Of a stretch of 64,000 nucleotides of DNA, positions 47,014 through 59,443 are shown one piece after another. Each line of letters opens with the position of its first letter. Positions within the stretch are counted from its first letter, which is position 1. The translations under genes were made by a program, and so were the position numbers. This stretch comes from Boswellia sacra. Lineage: Eukaryota > Streptophyta > Magnoliopsida > Sapindales > Burseraceae. Location: the NCBI GenBank assembly GCA_013180625.2, contig SNVD02001400.1:1364001-1428000 (forward strand), written 5' to 3'. The notes beneath the pieces were generated by a model. It was not told the origin of the DNA, searched no databases, and saw only the letters and a program-made list of their open reading frames with translations.

Positions 47014-48779
47014 TCAAATGTAATGGGGTGGAGAAAGTTAAGCAAATTTCTGCCGAAGACTTCCCAAATTCATATGGAAAAGTTGCTCTTATGGTTTGGA
47101 ACATTGTCAACGAGCATACCTGCTTTGCTTTTGTGAGAGGCCTAGTAGACTATGCAATCCTTTCAATGCGCGCCAAAATTCATTAGGATAAAAACAGTAC
47201 GTGCAACGGATGTCATCACTGCCTTGCCCCTTTTGTTAATTGGCTTAGTCTATTTTTTGAGATAACGAGAAATCATAGTCCAAGGAAAAAGCATTGAGAT
47301 TTATGATTTGCATGGATGAGTTAATAATTATCATCTATTTGTTTCAATCCCTTGCATTTCTTTGTGTTTCAAATGTTATCTTTGTGAGTCAGTAAATTTC
47401 TATGTTTTTGTTGCAAATGCTGCTAATATTTGACATCCCAGTTCTATTGTTAACCTGGCCATAATATTAACATGGTAACAAAATTGCTTAAACATGCTGT
47501 GTATCTTTATATTTTACCGAATGTGCCACCTCACAAAATTAGCAATAGTGCTACAGACCCAAATTTTGCATTCAAGTGAAGTGGAACCGATTATTGCCTG
47601 CAAAATGGATTATGCGATGATGAGTATTATGGTAGCTTTAAATCAATGCCATTGGGAATTTGGGAAAGAATATAATATTTTAGGATGAATTATATAAAAG
47701 TGTAATAAATTATCATCCTGAAGGTTTTATAAATATATTTAGTGACATTCTTTAACTTTAAATTCAATATTTATCTCACAAATTATCTTTAATAACTAAG
47801 TTTGTCCAAAAATAATTATTTTTGGCATGATTATGCGGATACATTTTTTTAATTAAACTTGAATTTTTTGTAATTCTATGATTTGTATATAATCTAATAT
47901 AATTTTCTAAAGATAGTTGCTCAATTCTAAAAAAAGGGTATGTTTTAGAAATTTTATGTTTTCACACATGTTGAATTTAAGGTTGAATGATAGTTATATA
48001 TTTATAAACCTCAAGGATAATATTGTATTTATTGTGCACCTCAAGAACGATATTAATTGTTATTTCTCCTATTAAAAAATGCAACAGCTAATAGTCATCT
48101 ATACACCCTATGTCAAGTAGGTAGATTTAATGTTTTATTGATCTATTTGATTTTGAAGATTTATTTTACAATCCATTTTTCTTGAAAAAAAAAATTATCT
48201 TAAATATCATCTTAAATGATGTACTTATGGATGAATTTTGCCTCGAGCTTTGAAGATTTGATGACAGAAATATTTTAATATTAATGAATGATTAACATGT
48301 GTATACATTCTCTATTTTCATTAATAATTTTTTCACAATTACCGATTACACCCTTGCAAAAAAGATGGTGTACAAATGAGATAAGTAGACTCATAGAGGA
48401 TCCTTGCTCATTTTGAAATTACTTACCATATCATTCAATAACTTATGTAATAAATATCACATCATTTAACTCATTTTATTTACATAAAATTTAAGTGTTT
48501 TTTTTTTTTTTTTTGAGAATAGTAGTATTGCTCTATATTTTAAAATAATGAACCATTAGGATAGAATGAAGTTGTGTTACCGTGGTACAGTTTTCAGTTT
48601 TCTCCTTTTCATATGCTATGGTCTTGAAAGTAGCAATTGGAATTTGGGATTAGCGAGACTTGCTCTAGTTTTTCCTAGTACCAATCTACATTAATATAGC
48701 TAACTGCATCTACATTAATATAGCTAACAGCACTATGTGTCTAGGACACAAACTAACATGACCCACCCCTAGTTAACAC
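47014..48779. other. PPR 3' flank and AT-rich non-coding stretch
   Basis: Presumed 3' UTR up to about 47500, then AT-rich sequence with only short spurious ORFs (47494-47688, for example). A pure T run of about 20 lies near 48500. A 24-base word containing CATCTACATTAATATAGCTAA is directly repeated near 48685 and 48708. No gene found. Confidence 0.45.
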
Positions 48780-50350
48780 AAGTAAATCGTGCCTAAAACT
48801 GTGTTAAGAAAATAACTTATTAAAATATGTCATTTTAACATAATTTGGCAGAGTCTCTCCTGTATTTTGGACTAAGTCCCCTGCCAAGCACACAAAATTC
48901 AACACTTCCAAAATATTTACATAATTATTAACTTCTGTTTAGACCTTGGGTCCTCTAATAAAACATTTGTTTCCCAAAATAGCCGACATAGCAAATCATG
49001 GCCTCTAGCCTCAATTATAATGGGTTTACGTTTCAAAAATTTATAACAAGGATTTTAATGCAACTTTCCTTAAAACTTATGCATGATAAGTATGCAAAAA
49101 GTTTTAAGAGGAAACTAAAAGAAAATTCCTTGATGTATATACAGTATAAAAAAATTACTTATACAAAAGATCATCCAAAATAACAGAACAAAATATCAAT
49201 AGGATTACTATCAGAGCACCATCAAGTGGCCAACCTCAAGCAACTAGTGGCGCTCTGACTGAGCACTGCAATTTCCTAAGGGAGAAAAGAGGTTTAAAAA
49301 AAAATAAAAAGGGTGAGTATGACCTTAGTGAGTGGGTTAGGGACATTTAAAATAATCAAAATTTATATAAAATAAAATAGCATATCATAACAATTGAAAA
49401 TTAAAATTTTACTTTACTAACTTTGTTTAAGAAACTATTTAGAAATAATACAAAATAAGGAAGTAAGTTTTTAAATCATCTATATGCCTTTCACATAATG
49501 TAAATGTTAGTATAAAAATTTCTTCTAAAACATTTCTGCTTACATTTAATGTTTAAATCTGATAAATGAATTAAGCTTCTAAATCTCATAAAAACCATGT
49601 CACATTTTAAATTTTTAAATCATTTTCATTTCACTAATCAAGTGCCTAAACTAATCTGGCTGATCATGACTTGACAATATTATGATTGCTTAGGCGAAGC
49701 TAGTAACTATACTACTCGTAGGCATGCGCAGAGCTGCCCCCAAAGGCCTAAGCGCTCAAATCACACGGCCCAAAACCTCTATGTGTGTCTACATAGATCC
49801 CAAAGACCTTTATCTGTCTCCTAACTGAATGAATTAGGTACCAGCTTAGTAAAACATAAAATAAACTCTTTACTTTAGAGTTGCATCATTATTTTAGAGA
49901 TAATTTAGGAAACTTGTTTTACTTTTAAATCTTTAAAATATTAAACAAGTCTTTCTAATAAACTAAATAAACAACATTTGATAAACTATAAAATATGCTT
50001 CATAAATAAATAAAAGAAAAATGCTTTACTAAACACAATAAGGCTCCGTTAAGATGTATAAAAAAATAGATATTTAAAATTTTAATTTAAATCTTTGTAA
50101 AATCACAATTTTATCACTCATAATCTTGTGGATTAATTTGTGTGGCAACCCCTTCATCTAATGGGTTCAGATATGGACTTGAAATAGCAGTCTCACCTAT
50201 GGGAAAAGCAAAATAAAACTCTTTAATAGGACCAAATAACATATCCAGACAAAACCCCCAAATTTCCCACTTGTAGGAATCTTCGTAAAATAACACAAAA
50301 TTGAAAATCTATCAAATGGTACTTTCAAGAGTAAAAAATGGTTAGAAATA
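48780..50350 (-). repeat. probable remainder of the gypsy-3 3' LTR, left of MULE-2
   Basis: MULE-2 splits an LTR whose start is at 63829 on the minus strand. The sequence left of MULE-2 must therefore contain the rest of that LTR. The outer (left) boundary could not be placed; LTR-like features such as GGCAGAGTCTCTCCTG (48848) suggest it reaches to roughly 48.8 kb. Confidence 0.4.
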
Positions 50351-51167
50351 GGGAAAATTGAAAAAATGGACAAATTTAGGGGGCTGGTTTGAAAAATGGA
50401 CATGTTCTGAAATATTTTCATCCCATAGACACTTTTGTGTCTAAAAGACAAAAACACCCCTGTCCTAAAATAAATTCCCAAAACCTTGTTATTTCATATC
50501 CTTCGGACAAATTTTTTTAAGAAAGACAGTAAAGCAAGACACAGAACAACGGAAACCAGTAACAGCTCGAATTATATACCTTACAAATGGCTTATGTATA
50601 TGAACTAAGGATAGAGATAGTGCCGTCTGTGTAAAAAAATGCTGGAAATTGGCTGTCGGTGTGCAAAAATGGGTTTTCGCAGTCTAAGGTCGAAGAAGAC
50701 GACTGTGTTCGAGTGTCGTCGAGTGTAGTCGAGTGTCGAGAAGTTCTGTCGGGACCGAATCTCGACAAGTCCGATGGTTGTTTCGAGTGTCTCGAAATTG
50801 CGTCAATTCTAGGTTCGAGTGTCGCGAGTTCGAGTTTCGTCGAGGGTCTTGTGGATTGTCGAGAGTTCGTGTGTCGAGTGTAGAGAGTCGAGTGTCGGAC
50901 GAAGGGAACAGACCTGTAGATGTCTCGAACCATGCATGTCGAGTGTTTCGTGAGCCGTGACACTATTTCGTCGAGCTTTCGAGGAAGTGCGTCGAGTGTC
51001 GAGTGAATTTGTCGAGTGTCGTCGAGCGGTTTGGCAGAACACTTATTTTTTGGACTTTTGCAAGCAATTTCGTAATTATTTTTTGTCCACGGAACTTATA
51101 TGATATGATATGTCTCAATCATGCAGGAAATGGAAAGTTTACACATACTTATTGTATACAATGGTTG
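50351..51167 (+). repeat. MULE-2 left terminal inverted repeat
   Basis: It matches the right TIR, but a block of about 170 bp (the part around GTTGTCAGTTACC and CATTTACAGAGAG) is deleted near 50575. The GTCGAGTGTC word array lies at 50700-51030 and a duplicate transposase start codon at 51121. Confidence 0.8.
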
Positions 51168-51219
51168 TTCGACCAGAAAACACGAGAAACACCCCCCCCC
51201 ACCAAAGGTTTTGACTTAA
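51121..51219 (+). pseudogene. duplicate transposase 5' end in the MULE-2 left TIR
   Basis: A 32-codon frame MQEMESLHILIVYNG... diverges at the TIR edge into a Pro run and stops at 51217-51219. It is equivalent to 23787-23894 in MULE-1. Confidence 0.7.
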
Positions 51220-51623
51220 TTTCATTCGGAAACACTGTTTGTTACATTTCATCATACGGTAGCCCTGACTTTTTCGAAATTCATCATGGGCACCCCTTCT
51301 GTCAGTTTTGCCGTTAAGTGACATCATACGGTACCCCTAACTTTCTTGCCAGATATTGTTGTGAATGTTGTGTGGTAGGTGTTCACATACTTCCGAACAT
51401 CATCCTCCTTTGAGAGGCTAAAAAGCTTCCTAATTTGGGATACCCTTTTTGGACCGCTCATCGTTGGGTTTCCACTGTCTGTCAACCCAGGTAGATCGTT
51501 CTCATCCTTCTTAACTATAACCAAGTTCAATACAGACAGATCTTGATTTACAATGCATCCACGAACAGATTTCCTCGTTCGCTCTCCATTGCGCCTTCCA
51601 TAACCTCTGAAGCAAGGGGAGAT

Positions 51624-53308
51624 TGTTAGCCCTAAGGCTACATGATAATTTTGATGATAACAATACACATTGATTCATTGAGATTATATTTATGCGCAAG
51701 AATAAGATTATTGAAATAATTGCAAAATCAAGATGGGGCTTATTAAAATGAAGTGTTGAAGCCAAAGGAGAATACTACATGTTAAGGCACAAAAGTAGTG
51801 TTGAAGCCAAAGGAGAATACTACATGTTAAAGGCACAAAAGTTGAAGAACAAGATTTGATTCAAGGAATGCGTTACATGAGCAATGTTCAATCAATTGGT
51901 CATATATTTTTCTACAGATGTCCAAATGAAGTGATTCTTGACCCTTTGGAAAGTTTACTCAATTTATAACATTTCATACGTTTTAAAGAAATTCAAATTT
52001 CAAGTGTAAGGTTGTCCAAATTATTATGCAATTTGAAAGACAAACGGAAGCAACTGACATGAGCACCGAATACTCTTTTGGACATATCTTGAGATAGAAA
52101 TATAAAAATGACTTGATTATTGTGGCATTGAAAAAAGGACTTAATGGGGCACATTTTATATGTTTAGAAGAAATTCAAATTTCAAATGGAAGGCCGACAT
52201 AATTGACATGCAATTTGGTGGACTGACACAGAGAAGAAAAATCAACTCATATGAGTACCGAATGATTTGTTATCCATATCTTGAGCTAGAGATATCCAAA
52301 TGACTTGATTCTTGTGGCATTGGAAAGATGATTCAATGGATCACATTTTATATTCTTTGAAGAAATTCAAATTTGAAACGGAAGGCCGACATAATACACA
52401 TGCAAATCGGTGGACTGACATATGGAAGAAAAATCAATTCACATGAGCGCCGAATGGTGTTTTGGCCATATCTTGAGCTACAAATATCCAAATGACTTGG
52501 TTGTTGCAGATTTTCAAATTTCAAACAGAACATTGAAAAAAGTGGCAGACAAGATTACGTTTTTTATGGTGGGCAGAAAATTTGGAGTTGGTGTCTTAAC
52601 TTGATTAAGTTCAATCAAATTGCCTATAAAAGGAGCCCTTCTCCCATGGATTCAAACAGAGCAAGAGAGGCATCTAGCAAGCAAAAAACAAGAGAAATAT
52701 CAAGTCTACAGAACTTTTATATTCTTTATCTACTCTTTGAATAGAGTTGTGCTTTTGTGGCTGCTGTTTTTTTATTCGTTCTTGTACTGTGGTGAGAGTG
52801 AGATCTCCTTGTAAAGGATAAAAGTTATCCTTGAGAGAACTCTTGGTGTGGTGTTATGAAGAGTTGAAGAAAGTTACCTCGGTGAGGTTGTTCATCAAGA
52901 AGAACTCTTGGTGTAGTGTTGTCAAGAGTTGAAGAAAAAGTCTTGGTGTTGTTGTTCATCAAGCAAGTTGTAAAGATTTTTACAACTCAGTGGAAAGCCT
53001 AGCTTGGAGCTAGGAGCCCGTGGACGTAGGCAAGATTTGCCGAACCACGTAAATTGAGTTTGCACTCTCTCTATCGCTATTTCTTTATATTTACTTGCAC
53101 TTGTGATTGTTCGTTATTGTTATTCTCTTTGCATCTTTCATAACTTCTAATTTCATATTCTTCACCTTTATTCCTAAAGAAAGAGTAAACTAATAAAGAT
53201 AGAGTAAACTAATTTTGGTTATTCAAGAAAAGTTTTACAAATCCATTTTGATAAATAAAAACCCAAATCACCCCCCCCCCCTCTTGGGTTGCCATACCTG
53301 GGTCAACA
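51624..53308 (+). mobile_element. solo LTR of a SIRE/Maximus-like copia element
   Basis: Starts TGTTAGCCCTAAGG and ends GGGTCAACA. A TATA box (TATAAAAGG, 52625-52633) precedes a leader with GAGATCTCCTTGTAAAGG and the family-typical CCGTGGACGTAGGCA, GCCGAACCACGT and CCCCCCTCTTGGGTTGCC near the 3' end. No internal domain follows. No 5-bp target duplication is visible: compared with the empty site in MULE-1 (CAAGGGGTTCCTC), only four extra bases AGAT remain on the left. Hence a solo LTR formed by recombination, or one with a deletion at its edge. Confidence 0.75.
51966..52520. repeat. three roughly 180-bp tandem repeats inside the solo LTR
   Basis: Each unit carries AAGAAATTCAAATTTCAA or a variant, a GGAAGGCCGACATAAT-like word, CATGAGCACCGAAT and CATATCTTGAGCTAG. 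Units start near 51985, 52167 and 52360 and are clearly diverged from each other. Confidence 0.75.
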
Positions 53309-53845
53309 GGTTCCTCTTTGAAGCAAAAGATGAACACGACCAGGAGTCAGAACTCCCAGTTCCATTGGGAATCCTTGCTTGTCGCAGCCTCCCATGATCT
53401 TAAAAACATATCCATGAATTGTAGACCCCAGAGCATCTGTACTAAATTCTTGGGAGCTCCTCCTATCTAAAAAGACTCGGGCTTCTGATCGTCATCTATC
53501 TCAAGCTTGTTGTGGCAACCAGTGGTTGGGTTTGCTATGTTAAACTTCATTTTGCATCAACTCAACTCAACTGAACTCTTGCTATCAGCGTGCGCAGTGC
53601 AGGGGAGGCAGCGAAGAGCACTTGGGTTCTGTGAGCAGCTCCCGTGAGACTGGCCAGCAGAACTAATTAGATGGGTTTACTTTTTTTCCCTTATTCATTA
53701 CATTTATTTTCATACAATTAACGGCAAAACTGACGGAAGGGGTTTCGATGAATAATTTCAAAAAAGTAAGGGGTATCGTATAATGGAAAATGGTAAACAG
53801 TGTTTATGAATGAAATTAAGCTAAAGCCCAGGGGAGGTATGTGTG

Positions 53846-54056
53846 ATTAGTCCATTAAATAATGTCACTATAGAATATTGTGTATTTACAAGTTTTCGTA
53901 CAACTATACATCGTAACCATGTGCTACTATAAAAAACATGTACTATACAATAATGTGTTAGTGTCCAAAAACAAAAAAAAAAAAACAATTTTGTTTAACT
54001 AAACATAATATATACAAAAAAAATAGGTGATCTCATGGTCCCAACGTGCTCGGCTG
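53846..54056. other. 3' flank of the MULE-2 protease gene
   Basis: AT-rich sequence corresponding to 24839-25060 in MULE-1. It probably holds the protease 3' UTR. Confidence 0.5.
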
Positions 54057-57000
54057 CTACTTGACCTTCGCTGAATCAACGTCGTCATGGGCAATAGTGG
54101 TCATAACATCTCCTGACACATCATCAGCAGTCGCGGTAGTGCCTGCAACATCAGCAGCTGCAACATCAGCAGGCACTACCGGTTGAGGCAACAGCGCCTT
54201 GATGTCGTAGGGCACCAGGATGGGCGGGGCCGCCTCTTGTGGGTTTTCGCGGCTGAGCCAAAGATGTAATGCCATTCTCTCCCGGCATTCGTCGTCCTGG
54301 AATGCCTTAATCTCGGTCAGTGGAACGCCCCCCGCTAGGAACTCGATGTACTTCAAACAGTACACGCCGCATGCCCCTCCCCCAGGCTCCTGCTGTGGCA
54401 CCTGCTCCACGTCCTCGATTCGCATAATGTCAAATGGGGTTGTGGGATAGTCAGGAATACCGTAAACCTCCATTGACACCATACGGGGTAGTAGCTCAGC
54501 GAGGCACCGGACTGTCTGCATGACTATGTCCGTAGAAGTATGCCCAATAGATGAGTCGTATATGGAAATCTGACGGCGATTCAAATGCACCTCTGCTGCC
54601 ACCCAATGATCATCGGTGAGGTGTACTGGGAGATAGAGCTGAAAACGAATTGACAACACGGAAATGGAAATGAATCACAACATTTTAAATAAGATGGCAC
54701 ATGCTAATTCAGTGAATATAAATGTTCTCACCCTGTCAACGTCGACCCATGGTGTTCCAGCGAGGGGCACCTGTCCTAGGATATACTGGACCATGTCCTC
54801 CTCATTTGCCCAGGTAATGTCGTCCAATCTTTCCGAGTATAGCGCCCACAACGACTTCAATTTCAACTGCAAGTTCATGAGTTCAGTTAGCGCATTGAAG
54901 GAATCATAAATTTCAAGTGACAAATTGTTAATGTAAGATGTCTACGATTTACGTACCCAAAAAGTGGTGTCGAGGAAAGCAGACCTCTGTACACCAGGTC
55001 TGGTCACGGCGCGAGCTCTGCACCGTAGAACCCACAAGTAGCTGTCTATGTGCTGAAAACAACAATTGCTATCAATAAGGAATCCAATTGTATATAGCAA
55101 TATTCGACAGCCAGAGATGATATGAAAGTACCTCAGCTTCAAGCCATTCTGATGGGCTGATCAGCGTCGTGAAGAACTTACGATCTGCGCTGAAGACTGC
55201 CAACTCAGCGCGATCTGTTCTGGTGTCGTCCGCCAGCCACGCGTGGAATCCCTTCATGTCAACTTCTGCTATCAGGGCACGTGGGTCGAAAAGTGGAACC
55301 GGAGGGCACAAAATGAGACCAGTTCCTACATCTGCTGATGGCCACTGAGATCGATTGTCTTCCGACTGAGCAATAGGCGCCTCGGATTGTAAAGGGGCCT
55401 CTGACTGTGGCTGCTGCTGGTCTGCGGCTTCCTCCGAGGGCTGTGGCTGCTGCTGGTCAGTGGCTTCCTCCTGCTGCTGAACCCTCGGCCTCTTCCTACC
55501 TGGTGGACTGACAAAGGGGCTCCGCTTATGCTTTGCTGGTAGGAGGCGGCGACCCCTGCGTGAAACTAAGGCTGCCGGAGGAGCATCGGCTGCAGGAACA
55601 TTCCGGTTAACGGAATCAGGAATCGCGGGCGGCGGACCATCACCGTCATCACCCGGACCTCCGTCGGAATCAGCATCTGAATCCTGAAATCAGACAAACA
55701 TAACCATCAGCTTAAGCGTGTGTGGAACAGGTCAAAATCCAGTATGTAAATATTGGAAAGTACCGTGTCATCGTTTCCGAAGTTCGCACCGAGGTCCAGA
55801 ACGGCCTCGCGGAGACGAGCTATCTCCTCACGCATTTCCCTGTTCTCCGCCCGTAACAGAGCAAGTTCACGCAAAACTGTGCTCTGGAAGTCGTCATGGA
55901 CCGGCGGCACCTGCATGAGAATTGTAACAAGGGTCTTCATTAACCAACAGAGCAGCAAATGTATACGTACAAGAATATTAATGCCGACTGGCATTTCTTA
56001 CCTGCCGACCCGACGCCGTCGTCGATGCTCCTGGAGCTCCGGAACTATGGAACGGCTCTGGCAGTGGACTTAAAGGCTCCAGCGGTGGACTGCCAGGCCC
56101 TACGTCCATGTCAGGACTGTCCGTGTCTGTTGCTGCAACCACATCCGGGTCAACAGGGGAACTGATGCCAGCAGGAGGTGAAGCGGATGAGAGCTCAGGA
56201 GGTGGAGCTGACGGTCCCTCAGGAGGTGGAGCTGGCAGACCCTCCGGAGGTGGTGCTGATGGACCCTCCGGAGGTGGAGCTGGCGGACCCTCCGGAGGTG
56301 GTGCTGCTGGTCCCGGTCCCTCAGGAGGTGGAGCTGGCAGACCCTCCGGAGGTGGTGCTGATGGACCCTCCGGAGGTGGAGCTGGCGGACCCTCCGGAGG
56401 TGGTGCTGATGGACCCTCCGGAGGTGGAGCTGCTGGTCCCGGTCCCTCAGGAGGTGGAGCTGGCAGACCCTCCGGAGGTGGTGCTGATGGACCCTCCGGA
56501 GGTGGAGCTGGCGGACCCTCCGGAGGTGGTGCTGATGGACCCTCCGGAGGTGGAGCTGCTGGTCCCGGTCCCTCAGGGGGTGGTCCTGCTGGACCCTCTG
56601 GATGTGGACCTAATGGGCCCTCCGGAGGTGGAGCTGCTGGTCCCTCCGGAGGTGGAGCTGCTGGTCCCTCCGAGGTGGAGCTGCGCCCTCAGCAGGAAGT
56701 GGCTCAATGCTCTCCGCCGCCAGTAAAGGAGCATCCGTAGCTGTTGCCCAAGCCACATGTGCACCTCTACGGATGCCAACTACTTCATTGAGCCGTGCAT
56801 ACCACTCCGTCTGCTGCTCCACAACGGACGGCTCTAAAACGACGAGCGGCCTAGCCTGCGTCAACATATAATCAGATCACGCGAAACTGTTATCAGTTTT
56901 TGGTTGAACAAAAAACAAGACAATTCGATGTAACACAGGATTCGTACTAACCCGCCTCCTAACCCTCAGTATATCAGTGTAGGTAGCGTTCTGGGACGGG

Positions 57001-58056
57001 GTCTTAACTGTCTCCCACTTCAACAACCGTGGTATCCTCGCCGCGCATTCCTGTGGCACTGTACCAAAATGTGTGCCAAAGTAAGGCACGGCCTCGTACA
57101 ACCAAACCTTAATTACATCGAACAGGTTAGTTAGTGACATGGACTAAAATTACATCAAACAGAAATCAACACGGTCACACTCATGGATAGCAGAACGTAC
57201 CTGAAAGGCGTACGGGCACCCCTCCAAGTTATAGCGCTCCACCTGCCTCGTCTTCGCTTGGGCTCGCCTCTTGTAATTTTCTAACCTCCCAACCAAAGCC
57301 CTCTTCATCGAGCCCAATGTCTTTTCGTAGGACAACGAACCCCATGGATACGTATTAAATTCATCCAGTCTGTCTACAAAATTCAACCATGTCCTAGACA
57401 CGTGTCGGCGTCTATCCCGGGCCATGAAGAAACGCTCAAGCACGTAGTACACGCCTAGCTTCACGACATCCTCGTCTGGCATACGAGACACATTCATATT
57501 CTTAAGATTTTCATACAAAGCGATGAGATCCAAGTCCATGCCATCGAAGTATGTATCCAACAATCGGCACGGATGCAACATCGTCGGTATTGGTGGCACC
57601 GTGGAAGCAAATCGTAAGCCGGTTATCAAACCGAACTCGTGCGCAGAAAAACGAATGAGTCGTCCTGCAAATAAGGAAAAAAATTACATAAGATGACAAC
57701 GATGTTACAGTTAAATAACTAAAAATATCATACGTGCAAAACTATGACTTTGTAACAACATTGTACATGAAAACCAATTTTTTACCTTCAACAAGGAACC
57801 ACATCTCCCGGTCGTACCCCACGGTGTTAACCTCCCACTGAAGCACGTGGTGCGCCAACTGAGACGGAAAGGAGAGCCGACGGATGTCTAGGAGAAATCC
57901 GAAACATGTTGCACGAAACATCTCCTTCTGCCTCGCACTGAAGCTCGCCCGGATCCATTGTATACAGTCCCAACCTGCCATGTTTGTGACCACGGCCTGG
58001 TAGTGTTCCGTATCCGGTGTCTTAAGCGTGAAGGACAGTCCAAATTCACCAGCCAT
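54057..58056 (-). CDS. MULE-2 DUF1985 plus C48 (ULP1-like) cysteine protease gene, nearly intact
   Basis: Minus-strand exons, approximate:
- 58056-57785 (starts MAGEFGLSFTLKTPDTEHYQ);
- 57660-57201 and 57107-56952, together DUF1985 (RFSAHEFGLITGLRF, SRMPDEDVVKLGVYYVLERF, then VWLYEAVPYFG);
- about 56860-56020 with the PPPEGP array;
- 55925-55765, coiled coil;
- 55680-55145, basic/Gln-rich linker (KHKRSPFVSPPGRKRPRV);
- about 55050-54958;
- 54868-54733;
- 54640-54057, C48 domain.
Catalytic His is in DDHWVAAEV, Asp in IYDSSIG, Gln in VPQQE and Cys in GACGVYC, where most ULP1 enzymes have GDCG. Known role: SUMO-type deconjugation; the role in the transposon is unknown. One base is missing near 56669 (CCTCCGAGG for CCTCCGGAGG), a frameshift unless spliced around. 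Confidence 0.7.
56165..56695 (-). repeat. 24-bp tandem array encoding PPPEGP(S/P/A)A in the protease gene
   Basis: About 20 units of 24 bp (some 30 bp with an extra GP) code on the minus strand for Pro-Pro-Pro-Glu-Gly-Pro-x-Ala. Blocks of about five units recur as a higher-order repeat. MULE-1 has only about seven units at 27130-27300. The opposite strand shows a long Gly/Ser/Ala ORF that is only a shadow. Confidence 0.9.
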
Positions 58057-59443
58057 TTGCTTCAAATTGGCAAAAAGAAGTCCATTATAGTTCAATATGA
58101 AACAAAAAGGCAAAAAAACAGCCAAAAACAGCCACAAAGCATGCATTCTGCCTAAACGCTCGATAAAGCTCGACGAAACACGACAAACTCGACAAGACTC
58201 GACATAACACGACTACACTCGACATGTCTCGACAACACTAGACATATCTCGACAACACTCGACAAAACTCATTTGCCGAGTGTCGAGTGTGTCACTACCA
58301 CAACATAACTCCTTTGTAAATTTCCGGCAACGACAGCCGAAACCAACCACATACAATACATTTTCAAATCACATATACAAACATAAACGGCCTAAACATT
58401 ATTAAACAGCCCTAAATCCACTGAACTAGTGAAAACAACATGCATGGCCGGTAAATAAACGCCGTACCTGAATGCCGATCGGTGCTGTGGTCGCCGGGAG
58501 TTGAGATGATTGTCGCTGCGCGTCTGTTTGCGTCCCAACCGTTGTCTGTGCGTAACTGTGAGTTTGGAGAGTTGAAACGGTTTGTAGGAGTAAATGGCAG
58601 TGAAGCGGGAAGTGACGGTAGAACTAGAACTTTTTAAACCCCAAAGTTCGAGCTCCCCACGTGTCAGTCATCGCGAGTCGCGGGTCGAGGGTCGAGACGA
58701 GGCAAATTACGTTATAGACCCTCCGGAGGTCGAGAGTCGAGGTTCGAGTCTTCGTGTGCCGTGAGCTCGAGCGTCGAGTGGTCGTGTGACAGGTTTAGTC
58801 GTTCTTCGAGTGTTTGTCTGACGTGTGCTCGAGCTTCGAGTGTTGGTGTGACGAAGTGAACCGCGCTTCGAGTGTTTGTCTGACCGGTTGATCACGCTTC
58901 GAGTGTTCGTGTGACGTGGTGGTCGCGCTTCGAGTGTTCGTGTGACGTGTTGGTCGGGCTTCGAGTGTTCGTGTGACGTGTTGATCGAGCTTCGCGTGTT
59001 CGTGTTCAATATGATCGAGCTTCGAGGGGCTGTGTGTCGTGTAGATCGAGCGTCGAGTTATACCTTCGAGTTGCGTCGAGCGTTTAGACCGAACATTCGT
59101 TTTTTTCATTTTCATTCCCTTCATTTCATTTCATTTTCTGTTCCGCTAATTAAGTCGAGCGTCGAGTTTCTACCGTCGAGTGTCGTCGAGCGATTGGACA
59201 GAACACTTGTTTCTTAGAGATTTCGAATCAGATACCAAATTATTTTTCGGTTGGGCGTCAGGTAAGATTATTTTGTTTAACAACAACGCCCATAAAGATG
59301 TGTTTAATACAATAATACTGCTTTACAGTGCCAAAATCCAACACCCAAAATATATTATTTTCAAAAGCTTAGGATTTGTTAAAAAAAAAAAAAAAGAGAC
59401 AATGTTGCAAACATCAACATTTGGTTTACACATTTGGTATACA
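58057..59443. repeat. MULE-2 central intergenic region with CTCGAC/GTCGAG clusters
   Basis: Corresponds to 28639-30089. CTCGACA words lie at 58155-58290. A degenerate array of GTGTGACGTG and TCGAGCTTCGAGTGTTCG lies at 58700-59050, and a TIR-like GTCGAGTGTCGTCGAGCG then ACAGAACACTTG at 59170-59215. No gene. It is the likely promoter region of the protease gene. Confidence 0.65.

Larger units (their letters stand above)
51338..53560 (-). pseudogene. MULE-2 copy of the S6 fragment, split by a solo LTR
   Basis: S6 sequence occupies about 51338-51619 ([34 protein letters not shown]) and 53309-53560 ([20 protein letters not shown] at the 5' end). The two are separated by the insertion at 51624-53308. 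The surrounding inverted repeats match those of MULE-1 (left about 51190-51330, right about 53710-53845), showing the capture predates the divergence of the two MULEs. Confidence 0.85.

Noticed and set aside
48998..50481. Short ORFs of 60-94 codons around 49-50.5 kb.
   Set aside because: No domains, AT-rich context, and they lie in presumed LTR sequence.
56108..56740. Plus-strand 210-codon collagen-like ORF rich in Gly, Ser and Ala, and a second one in another frame.
   Set aside because: Antisense shadow of the PPPEGP repeat in the minus-strand protease gene.
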